Below are positions 1 through 5,893 of a DNA stretch of 11,615 nucleotides, one piece after another; within the stretch, counting starts at the first letter, position 1; every line of letters begins with the position of its first letter. The DNA comes from Candidatus Aminicenantota bacterium (GTDB lineage: Bacteria; Acidobacteriota; Aminicenantia; S016-38), in contig JAGHBF010000056.1 in assembly GCA_021161165.1 (NCBI GenBank), positions 1-11,615 of the forward strand. Direction: 5' to 3'. The notes beneath the pieces were generated by a model. That model was not told the origin of the DNA. It worked only from the letters and a program-made list of their open reading frames with translations, and ran no database searches. Made by a program: the position numbers and the translations under genes.

Positions 1-371
1 ATACCTATGGAAACAATGTATTTAGAAAGGGAAAAGCTCCCTGGCAATTTGCTCTTTATAAAATTACCGATGGAATTAGCCACATCAGAAGGAAAGACAG
101 GAGTAGAATCGTGATAGAGTAGGGCGGGTTTTAATTTAAGATGCCATTTACCTTCCTCTTTGTACCAGTTGGAAAAAATAAAACTATAAAGCTTTCCCTT
201 TTTGTCAAGCATGAAAAGATTGGAATACATTAAGCTCCTGTATAAAAGAGAATCCCAGGATAGGGGATTTCCCTGTTCACTAAGTTCTACTCTTAAAGTT
301 CCTCCATACCTGGGTCTTGAATATGACATAAGGAACAACGACAGCACAAAAAGAAAAATTATTCTCTTCAT
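1..371 (-). CDS. Family 5 extracellular solute-binding protein, N-terminal part (cut by window edge)
   Basis: Translating the minus strand from the ATG at 371 gives about 123 open codons up to the left edge. The product starts with a signal peptide (MKRIIFLFVLSLFLMSYS), then RPRYGGTLRVEL, the usual start of mature OppA/DppA-type binding proteins. Around residues 76-98 comes LKLKPALLYHDSTPVFPSDV, which matches the family pattern of a hydrophobic strand followed by F/YHDGTP and a DV pair. Members of this family bind peptides, nickel or other solutes outside the inner membrane and pass them to ABC permeases; the ligand cannot be told from this part. The ATG overlaps the TGA of the preceding gene (ATGA), and an AAGGAG lies 11-12 bases upstream inside that gene, so translation is probably coupled. 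The family call is fairly sure; the specificity is unknown, and no permease genes are visible. Confidence 0.72.
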   Translation of the reverse strand, partial: MKRIIFLFVLSLFLMSYSRPRYGGTLRVELSEQGNPLSWDSLLYRSLMYSNLFMLDKKGKLYSFIFSNWYKEEGKWHLKLKPALLYHDSTPVFPSDVANSIGNFIKSKLPGSFSLSKYIVSIG

Positions 372-1597
372 TCTATTTTGAACTCCTTTACCCAGTACCT
401 TCCGTTTTCATTGACAAGCACAATTACAGTGCCATCTCCTTCCGAACTCATATTTATTATTTTCCCTGAAATTTCCACCTCACCCTGATTACCAAATTGC
501 CTGAAGTCTCTGAATGAAAGTTTCTCCTTGTCTAAAAAGCCTGAATAAATAAAGAAACTTTTCCAGCATTCTATTTCATCACCCATCTTTTCTTCTGGAG
601 AAGGAACTTCTTCTTCATCCTTAAAAACTCGTCTTCTTCCGTTATAGTCTATTATATTTATCATCCCTTCCATAATACAGAAATCATAAAATGGAACAAA
701 AACAACTGATTGTGCAGTGTTCAGTTCCGGTAATGATTGAGGAAAATCAAGAACAGCTATTTCGGGCATGAAATAGTTTTTACCGGGAGAAAATTTTCCC
801 AGATATAATTTATCTTCGGTCTGATTCAAAGGAATCCATGGAAGCTGTTCCACTACTGAAAATTTTGATGGGTCCACATATATATAATTAACAGAAGTAG
901 AAATTCCAAGAGCAAGATAAAAAGAATCTCCTACTCTTATGGGAGCTATAAGTCCTCTCGGGTCTAAAGAAGGATAAAAGGGTTTTGGCCAGGAAAGACT
1001 TTTAACAAACTTCTGTACAAGAAATCCTCCTCTTTTTTCGAAAACCACTAACTTTTCTGGATATAGAAGCAAAATTTTATCGCCCAACCTATACACTGCC
1101 AGTGGTCTGCCCTCAATTTCTACTTCCCATAAAAGCAATGGTTTTTTAGTGGTTAACTCAGACAACTCCATTTCCCTATAAGGAAGATCAGCAACCGGAG
1201 ATGTACAGGATATAAAATCTTCAAATTTGCCTTCCGAAGAATAAATCCTTATGTATAAGCCGGATTCTCCACCCACTTCTTTATAGGTCACCTTCAAAAG
1301 ATAATCGTAACCGGGAGGAGGGGAAAAAAATCCACCGGTAGAATCAAATCCAATCACACCTTCTGTGCCAAGTAAATAGTCTGACAGTCTTGCAGATAAA
1401 AGCTGATAAATATTTTCTATAAATTCTCTGTCTCTTAGAGAGTGATTCTTCACAGAAGCGATAGCAATTTTTGGCATAATGTCTCTTGAAAGAATAAATT
1501 CCTCTACCTTATAAGCACAGTCCTCAACCAGCCTTGCAGGATTCTGAGAAAACAGTGTGCTAAATAAGAAAAAGAGAATAACTGTTTTCTTTACCAA
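368..1597 (-). CDS. Secreted or periplasmic protein of unknown function (409 aa)
   Basis: I do not recognise a family. The start is TTG at 1597, supported by AGGAGG seven bases upstream; no ATG or GTG start is close. Residues 1-17 form a signal peptide (KK, then a hydrophobic run ending LFSQ) without a lipobox cysteine, so the product is probably periplasmic or exported. Residues about 38-115 (PKIAIASVKN, then a helix and a strand) loosely resemble the N-terminal domain of TolB/FlgT-type envelope proteins. The middle (about 150-360) is rich in short beta strands and aromatics, as in a beta-propeller or repeated beta domain, and the C-terminus ends in further strands. It overlaps the end of accC by 7 bases and the next gene, a solute-binding protein, by ATGA. 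That coupling suggests it works with the binding protein rather than with AccC. The CDS is secure; the function is open. Confidence 0.85.
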   Translation of the reverse strand: MVKKTVILFFLFSTLFSQNPARLVEDCAYKVEEFILSRDIMPKIAIASVKNHSLRDREFIENIYQLLSARLSDYLLGTEGVIGFDSTGGFFSPPPGYDYLLKVTYKEVGGESGLYIRIYSSEGKFEDFISCTSPVADLPYREMELSELTTKKPLLLWEVEIEGRPLAVYRLGDKILLLYPEKLVVFEKRGGFLVQKFVKSLSWPKPFYPSLDPRGLIAPIRVGDSFYLALGISTSVNYIYVDPSKFSVVEQLPWIPLNQTEDKLYLGKFSPGKNYFMPEIAVLDFPQSLPELNTAQSVVFVPFYDFCIMEGMINIIDYNGRRRVFKDEEEVPSPEEKMGDEIECWKSFFIYSGFLDKEKLSFRDFRQFGNQGEVEISGKIINMSSEGDGTVIVLVNENGRYWVKEFKIE

Positions 1598-2928
1598 ACG
1601 AACTCCTCCTCAAGAAATCTCGTCGTGTAATTCCCACTTAAAAATTCCGGGGACTCGAAAAGTTTTAGCAGTAATGGAAGATTGGTCTTAACCCCCACAA
1701 TCGATGTATGCTTTAGAGCAACTTCAAGTTTTCGGAGGGCTTCCCTGCGGGTTCTTCCATAGGCGATAATTTTTGCAATCATTGAATCGTAGTAAGGTGG
1801 GATCTCATAGCCCTGAAAGACAGCTGTATCTACTCTTATACCGTTGCCTCCAGGAAAAAACAGAAAATGAATCTTGCCCGGGGAAGGAGAAAACGTCTGA
1901 GGATCTTCAGCATTAATCCTTGCTTCAATTGCATGGCCTATTCTTCTCAAGTTTTCCTTCTTGGTTGTCATCTTTCCCCCTGAAGCTATCAAAATTTGTT
2001 CTTTTATAAGATCCACCCATGTTACAAGCTCTGTTACTGGATGCTCAACCTGAATTCTTGTATTGGCTTCAATAAAATAAAAATTCTCCTTTTGGTCTAC
2101 CAGAAACTCAAATGTCACAAGACTCCTTAATTTTAGAGATGTGGCAGCCTTCTCCACAACGTCGAGCATCCTCTGACGGGTCTCTTCAGAAATAAAAGGA
2201 GATGGAGCCTCTTCAACTATCTTCTGATGACGCCTCTGCATGCTACATTCTCTATCACCTATGGAAATTGCTTTTTTCCCATCCCCTATAACCTGCACTT
2301 CCACGTGATGGGCTCTCTCTATGTACTTTTCAATGTAAAGGTCAGGAGAACCAAAGGCCATGTAGGCCTCTCTCTGAGCGGTTGTGAAATTCTCTTCGAG
2401 TTCTACCGGAGTATTTATAATCCTCATCCCCCTTCCCCCACCACCGGCTACTGCCTTCAGGATTATAGGATATCCTATTTTTTCCGCAGTTCTTCTCGCG
2501 TCTCCGATTCTTTTTATCACACCATTGCTGCCAGGAAGGATAGGGACTCCCAGGGACTCCATTGTCTTTCTTGCTTCCTGTTTATTTCCCATTAACTGAA
2601 TATGCTTGGGTGAGGGGCCAATAAAAACAAGACCAGAAGCTTCAACTATCTCTGCAAACCTAGCATTTTCTGAAAGAAATCCATAACCGGGGTGGATTGC
2701 ATCCGCTCCTGAAAGTTCAGCGGCAGTCATAATGGCAGGAATATTAAGATAACTATCGGAAGGAGATGCTGGTCCTATACAGTAAGCCTCATCCGCAAGT
2801 TGAACTGGCATGGAGTTTTTGTCTGCCTCAGAATAAACAATCACTGTTTTTATACCGAGTTCCTTTGCAGAAGCCATAATTCTAAGGGCGATTTCCCCTC
2901 TGTTAGCGATTAAAAGCTTTTTTATCAT
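1591..2928 (-). CDS. accC: Biotin carboxylase subunit of acetyl-CoA carboxylase
   Basis: AccC uses ATP and bicarbonate to carboxylate the biotin on AccB, the first half-reaction of malonyl-CoA synthesis, in the cytoplasm. The 445 aa length is normal. The N-terminal domain begins KKLLIANRGEIALR; the ATP-grasp domain carries K116, K158, the glycine-rich loop GGGGRGMR (162-169), H208 and MQRRHQK (230-236); the active-site segment is FIEANTRIQVEHPVTE (285-300) with E287, N289, R291 and E295; R337 lies in EARINAED. All catalytic residues I know from the E. coli enzyme are present with an offset of about one. Two neighbouring positions differ from the E. coli pattern: Ala288 where E. coli has Met, and Trp304 where it has Gly. 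The gene starts four bases after accB. A fused pyruvate or propionyl-CoA carboxylase is unlikely, because BCCP is separate and there is no transcarboxylase domain. Confidence 0.97.
   Translation of the reverse strand: MIKKLLIANRGEIALRIMASAKELGIKTVIVYSEADKNSMPVQLADEAYCIGPASPSDSYLNIPAIMTAAELSGADAIHPGYGFLSENARFAEIVEASGLVFIGPSPKHIQLMGNKQEARKTMESLGVPILPGSNGVIKRIGDARRTAEKIGYPIILKAVAGGGGRGMRIINTPVELEENFTTAQREAYMAFGSPDLYIEKYIERAHHVEVQVIGDGKKAISIGDRECSMQRRHQKIVEEAPSPFISEETRQRMLDVVEKAATSLKLRSLVTFEFLVDQKENFYFIEANTRIQVEHPVTELVTWVDLIKEQILIASGGKMTTKKENLRRIGHAIEARINAEDPQTFSPSPGKIHFLFFPGGNGIRVDTAVFQGYEIPPYYDSMIAKIIAYGRTRREALRKLEVALKHTSIVGVKTNLPLLLKLFESPEFLSGNYTTRFLEEEFVW
1605..1610 (-). promoter_or_regulatory. 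Ribosome binding site deciding a TTG start
   Basis: On the minus strand AGGAGG sits seven bases before a TTG, in a stretch that also encodes the EEEF near the AccC C-terminus. It is the only good Shine-Dalgarno sequence near this gene start and fixes the TTG at 1597 as the likely initiation codon. Confidence 0.75.
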
Positions 2929-2932
2929 CTTC

Positions 2933-3388
2933 TCAATCAGGTATTATTGCAAAAAGTTTCTGGCCATATTCCACAGGCTGGGCATTTTCCACAAGTATTT
3001 CTTTAATTGTTCCATCCACATCCGATTCGACCTCGTTCATCAATTTCATAGCTTCGATTATACACAGGACATCTCCTTTGCTCACATGATCTCCTTCTTT
3101 AACAAAGGGAGGAGATGAAGGGTCAGGAGCTCTGTAAAAGGTTCCTATCATTGGGGCCGTGATGTAGTGAACGTTAGCATCTGATTTCTTCATCTCTTGT
3201 TTGGCTGGCTCCTTCACTTCAGAAGGAGAAACTACTGCCGGGGTGGGATTTTTCGTAGACTCCATAATTTTGATTTCTGGTTTTGGCTTTACAAGCCTAA
3301 TCCTTAATCCCTCTACTTCCAGTTCAAATTCTCCAACATCTTTTCCTAAAATGAATTCAACCAGTTCCTTAATCTCTTCTAACTTCAC
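2933..3388 (-). CDS. accB: Biotin carboxyl carrier protein of acetyl-CoA carboxylase
   Basis: AccB carries biotin on a lysine and shuttles carboxyl groups between biotin carboxylase and carboxyltransferase. The protein has 151 aa, normal for the family. The N-terminal helix region (1-35, MKLEEIKELVEFIL) is the AccC-contacting part, followed by a Pro/Lys/Ser-rich flexible linker (about 36-72) and the biotinyl domain (73-151). The biotinylation motif is EAMKLMNE at 112-119 with the acceptor Lys115. ITAPMIGTFYRAPDPSSPPF (76-95) includes the loop typical of AccB 'thumb' domains, which separates it from lipoyl and other biotinyl domains. The start is GTG at 3388, backed by AAGGAGG five bases upstream. 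accC follows four bases downstream. The carboxyltransferase genes accA and accD are not in the window. Confidence 0.96.
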   Translation of the reverse strand: MKLEEIKELVEFILGKDVGEFELEVEGLRIRLVKPKPEIKIMESTKNPTPAVVSPSEVKEPAKQEMKKSDANVHYITAPMIGTFYRAPDPSSPPFVKEGDHVSKGDVLCIIEAMKLMNEVESDVDGTIKEILVENAQPVEYGQKLFAIIPD

Positions 3389-3393
3389 TAATA

Positions 3394-3400
3394 CCTCCTT
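3394..3400 (-). promoter_or_regulatory. Strong ribosome binding site for the accB GTG start
   Basis: AAGGAGG on the minus strand, five bases before the GTG at 3388. It decides the non-ATG start of accB; the next Met codon (residue 42) would remove the conserved N-terminal helix. Confidence 0.8.
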
Positions 3401-3406
3401 CCACTT

Positions 3407-3434
3407 ATTTTACCAGCAGAATTTTCAGGGACAA
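3407..3434 (-). promoter_or_regulatory. Possible promoter before accB
   Basis: The 51-base gap between the Roadblock gene and accB is the longest intergenic space inside the gene block. On the minus strand it holds TTGTCC, a 16-base spacer and TAAAAT, which match sigma-70 -35 and -10 boxes at four and five of six positions. A start site would fall just before the accB ribosome binding site. This could let accBC be expressed apart from the pilus genes. Such matches also arise by chance in AT-rich DNA. Confidence 0.3.
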
Positions 3435-3439
3435 AGTTT

Positions 3440-3775
3440 TTAAATGGAAATTTCAGAAGAAAAAAGGTCCAGATAGAACAATGTCTTCCCAGGAAGAGTC
3501 GAGGCAAAAATTGCTATCAGAAAAATGTCCTCCTGAATGGGCTTTATATACAGGTACTTCTTCTCTTTTGTTACCAATAAAATTTTTTCCGGATCTGAAA
3601 ACCCTATAGAGGATGCATTGTTAAAAAGAGCCATGGCTTTGGCTGAAGTTTCCTCGACGTCATTATCCATTTTTGTTTTGAAAGAAATAGGCAATCCATC
3701 AGAGGCAACAAGAATAATCATTTCAAGCTCGGGATTTTCATCCATTATTTCCTGAAGCTTATTTTCTAATTCCAT
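3440..3775 (-). CDS. Roadblock/LC7 domain protein
   Basis: This 111 aa protein is one Roadblock/LC7 domain. It has the N-terminal helix (LENKLQEIMDENPELE), strand-turn LVASDGLPISF at 22-32 with the typical DGLPI motif, a long helix (about 40-57, EETSAKAMALFNNAS) and the later strands KILLVTKEKKYLYIKPI and DIFLIAIF. Bacterial members (MglB type) act as dimers that bind or regulate small Ras-like GTPases, and some serve in cell polarity and type IV pilus control; this is known of the family, not shown here. No GTPase gene is in the window. The start ATG at 3775 lies 17 bases inside the end of the TPR gene, with GAGG upstream, so the two are probably translationally coupled and may act together. 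Domain call is sure; role is inferred. Confidence 0.85.
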   Translation of the reverse strand: MELENKLQEIMDENPELEMIILVASDGLPISFKTKMDNDVEETSAKAMALFNNASSIGFSDPEKILLVTKEKKYLYIKPIQEDIFLIAIFASTLPGKTLFYLDLFSSEISI

Positions 3776-4670
3776 TTTTTATAACCTCTATCTTCTTCTG
3801 AAGTTCAATTAAAGCCTTCATTTGTCTCAAAAGAGTGAGTTTTCTCCCATATTTTTTTGGGTGCTTCTGATAAAGCTGGAGGTAAATCTCCTCTGCTTTA
3901 TCCACTTCGCCCTGTTTTAAGAGTACCTGAGCCATCGTATCAGTATAGAAAATTTCTTCTTTTTTCTCTCGCTCTTCATGTTTCTTAACATCCCCTAACT
4001 CACTATCTCCAGGTACTTTTCCTTCGGGAAATTCCTCTTCTTCCAAGAGCAATACTTCCTGTTCGCCCTTCAGGGTGCTTGCCATCAAATCTTCTTTGGA
4101 AAGCTCTTCTTCTTGTAATTCCTCCTCAATAAATGAACTCTTCTCTTCCGGCTCCTGCCCAGATTTCACTTCATCTCCAGGGACAGGAATTTGTTCCTCG
4201 GGAAATTCCTCTACAAAAAACTCTTCTTCTGTTAGTTTCACATCCAATTCTTCAGATGATTCTTCTATCTCAAATGGGACTTTCTCTCTTACGGTCTGTT
4301 CACCCACAGACTCAAGTATTTTCTCTTCCACCAGCTGTATTTTCTCGTTTACTTCTTCGTTGAAAGGGGAAAGGAATTTTATTTTAAGGAGAGTGTCTTT
4401 TGCCTTTAGAAGTTCTCCCCTATCCATGTAAATTTGCGCCAGAAGGTTAAGGGCTCCGAGAGAATCGGGAGTTCTTTGAAGAATAAAATTTGCCTCAGAG
4501 AAGGCCTCTGTTATCTCTCCCTTACTGTAAAGGAGTCTTGCCAGAAAAAGCCTACCAACGAGAAATTCGGGGTAAACTTCTCTGCACTCCTTTAATACTT
4601 CAATAGCTTCATCTATCTTTCCCTGAGATTCAAGCTCTTCAGCTTTTTTTATGTATTCTCTTCTCTCCAT
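3759..4670 (-). CDS. TPR protein with a long acidic linker
   Basis: The 303 aa product has no signal peptide or membrane segment and is probably cytoplasmic. Residues 3-104 form three tetratricopeptide repeats (for example AEELESQGKIDEAIEVLKEC, and LNLLAQIYMDRGELLKAKDT). Residues about 120-240 are a low-complexity, strongly Glu-rich linker likely to be disordered. A final TPR-like unit follows at 242-273 (TDTMAQVLLKQGEVDKAEEI), then a basic helix to the end. TPR proteins are protein-binding scaffolds; the partner is unknown. It starts in a TAATG overlap with the stop codon of the preceding lipoprotein gene and overlaps the downstream Roadblock gene by 17 bases, which suggests a TPR/Roadblock complex. 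FimV-like pilus scaffolds also combine acidic linkers with TPRs, but I see no LysM domain or membrane helix here, so I do not call it FimV. Confidence 0.85.
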   Translation of the reverse strand: MERREYIKKAEELESQGKIDEAIEVLKECREVYPEFLVGRLFLARLLYSKGEITEAFSEANFILQRTPDSLGALNLLAQIYMDRGELLKAKDTLLKIKFLSPFNEEVNEKIQLVEEKILESVGEQTVREKVPFEIEESSEELDVKLTEEEFFVEEFPEEQIPVPGDEVKSGQEPEEKSSFIEEELQEEELSKEDLMASTLKGEQEVLLLEEEEFPEGKVPGDSELGDVKKHEEREKKEEIFYTDTMAQVLLKQGEVDKAEEIYLQLYQKHPKKYGRKLTLLRQMKALIELQKKIEVIKNGIRK

Positions 4671-5269
4671 TACCTTAAAACTTTAATAGGCACAATTGCA
4701 CTTACATCCCCAAAGGAACCATCCGGCCATTCCTGACCTTTCCATGTGGCAGTTATGTAAACAGTAATGTAATCCACATTGTAGTAAACATACACAGGTT
4801 CCCCTGTGTCAGGGTCCACTTCTCCAGTGTCGCAGACGACCTTCATCCCAGAGGCTGGTGGAGGAGTATAGGTGATTGAGGCCACCCCTGAAAGGTCTGT
4901 AACAGCATTTACTGATTTTGTCTGGTCTCCGTTGATATTACCCCATGAACCGATATAAGCGCATGACCAATCACTATTGGGAGAAGTAAATGGGATGCTT
5001 ACATCAGAAATGTAAAAGAATATAGTAACATTTGAAAGAGGCCCCTTTTGAAAATCGTATATTTTAGCCTTTACAACAGAAATGTTTGAAGAGGTATTTC
5101 TGAAATTATCAAGTGCCTGAACAACAGACGGATGGGCAGAAAGATTTATAACTACATGAGAAGTTGATGGTCCAAAGGGATTATCAGCTGTGGGAGCCTG
5201 GTTTCTGCTGCACCCATAAAACCCTACCATTAATAACAATATTGCAAAAATTGGGATTAATTTTCTCAT
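4670..5269 (-). CDS. Putative lipoprotein with an Ig-like domain (199 aa)
   Basis: I do not recognise a named family. The N-terminus is a lipoprotein signal peptide: MRK, a hydrophobic core, then GFYGC with Cys20 as the likely lipidated residue; the -3 position (Phe) is less usual than Leu. After a Pro/Asn/Ser-rich tether (21-40) comes a beta-rich region. VTDLSGVASITYTPP at 123-137 resembles the end of group 1 bacterial Ig-like (invasin-type) domains, which often read T-D-x-x-G-x-A followed by alternating hydrophobic residues. Cys103 and Cys146 could form a disulfide. The ATG at 5269 has AAGGGGG just upstream. It lies nine bases after another lipoprotein gene and overlaps the TPR gene start by one base. 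Its place close behind pilQ suggests an envelope role near the secretin, for example as a pilotin-like factor or surface component; this is inference. Confidence 0.8.
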   Translation of the reverse strand: MRKLIPIFAILLLMVGFYGCSRNQAPTADNPFGPSTSHVVINLSAHPSVVQALDNFRNTSSNISVVKAKIYDFQKGPLSNVTIFFYISDVSIPFTSPNSDWSCAYIGSWGNINGDQTKSVNAVTDLSGVASITYTPPPASGMKVVCDTGEVDPDTGEPVYVYYNVDYITVYITATWKGQEWPDGSFGDVSAIVPIKVLR

Positions 5270-5278
5270 TTTTCCCCC

Positions 5279-5884
5279 TTATTGACTTTCATTTGCATAA
5301 TTTGCGAAAACTATGTGAAGATTTCCCTTTGCGTAGACGCTGTGACCTGCAACATCCTCTCCATAAAGTTCTATTTCTGCATCGGTTTCTATTTCCTTGG
5401 GGCCTCCTCCATATGTAAGTTCAACCAGAGGCCTTTCCATTTTTGCATTGGACCTAACAACTACAATTGCAAAATCATGCTCTGTACTATCAGCAGGAAT
5501 TCTGACAGTCAGACTTCCCCAGAAAGAACGAGGAACATCTTTCCCTTCCACATTTCTTCCATCTGTTCTGGTATATCTCACATGGTATTTGCTAAGTATT
5601 ATATCGTAATAAACTGAAGTTGTATCTGTTACAGGGCTGTAAGGAGTGGCTATTACGTAAATTCTAGCCAGGTCATCCTGAACCGTTGTTGAATCCTGTT
5701 TTTGTACTACAACATCTGAATACAAAACATCGCTTTCTTGGTCGGTCCAGTTTATTCCCGTAATTCTGCTTATGATAAGCTTGGTTCCTGAAGTAGACTC
5801 ATCGGAAATTTTATTGCACCCCTGAAAAAGGAGACCTAAGCCCACCATAATTAACAATGGGAGAAACAATTTTTTTATTTTCAT
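5279..5884 (-). CDS. Putative lipoprotein directly after pilQ (201 aa)
   Basis: This is a predicted lipoprotein without a recognised family. The signal peptide MKIKKLFLPLLIMVGLGL is followed by LFQGC with Cys23 as the likely lipid attachment site. The mature part is rich in beta strands, Thr and Tyr, has no further cysteines, and contains alternating hydrophobic strands such as ARIYVIATPY, GSLTVRIPA and DFAIVVVRS, suggesting one or two beta-sandwich domains. The start ATG at 5884 has GAGGAGGAG a few bases upstream. It begins nine bases after the pilQ stop and ends nine bases before a second lipoprotein of almost the same size, so the pair may be functionally linked. Secretins in other systems need small lipoproteins (pilotins) for outer-membrane targeting; this gene is in the right place, but known pilotins have TPR or other folds and I see no sequence match. 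Confidence 0.8.
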   Translation of the reverse strand: MKIKKLFLPLLIMVGLGLLFQGCNKISDESTSGTKLIISRITGINWTDQESDVLYSDVVVQKQDSTTVQDDLARIYVIATPYSPVTDTTSVYYDIILSKYHVRYTRTDGRNVEGKDVPRSFWGSLTVRIPADSTEHDFAIVVVRSNAKMERPLVELTYGGGPKEIETDAEIELYGEDVAGHSVYAKGNLHIVFANYANESQ

Positions 5885-5893
5885 TTTCTCCTC

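Noticed and set aside
2227..2599. Two plus-strand reading frames opposite accC
   Set aside because: They run antisense through a strongly conserved ATP-grasp coding region, so they are chance open frames.
4075..4431. Plus-strand Ser-rich reading frame of about 118 codons
   Set aside because: It is the antisense shadow of the Glu-rich linker of the TPR gene (GAA/GAG read backwards gives Ser/Phe codons) and shows no protein-like features.
3759..4670. FimV-like pilus protein
   Set aside because: It combines an acidic linker and TPRs, but has no LysM domain, signal peptide or membrane helix as FimV has.
5885..5893. Rho-independent terminator after pilQ
   Set aside because: The gap to the next gene is only nine bases and holds a ribosome binding site; no hairpin with a T run is visible there or in the other gaps.
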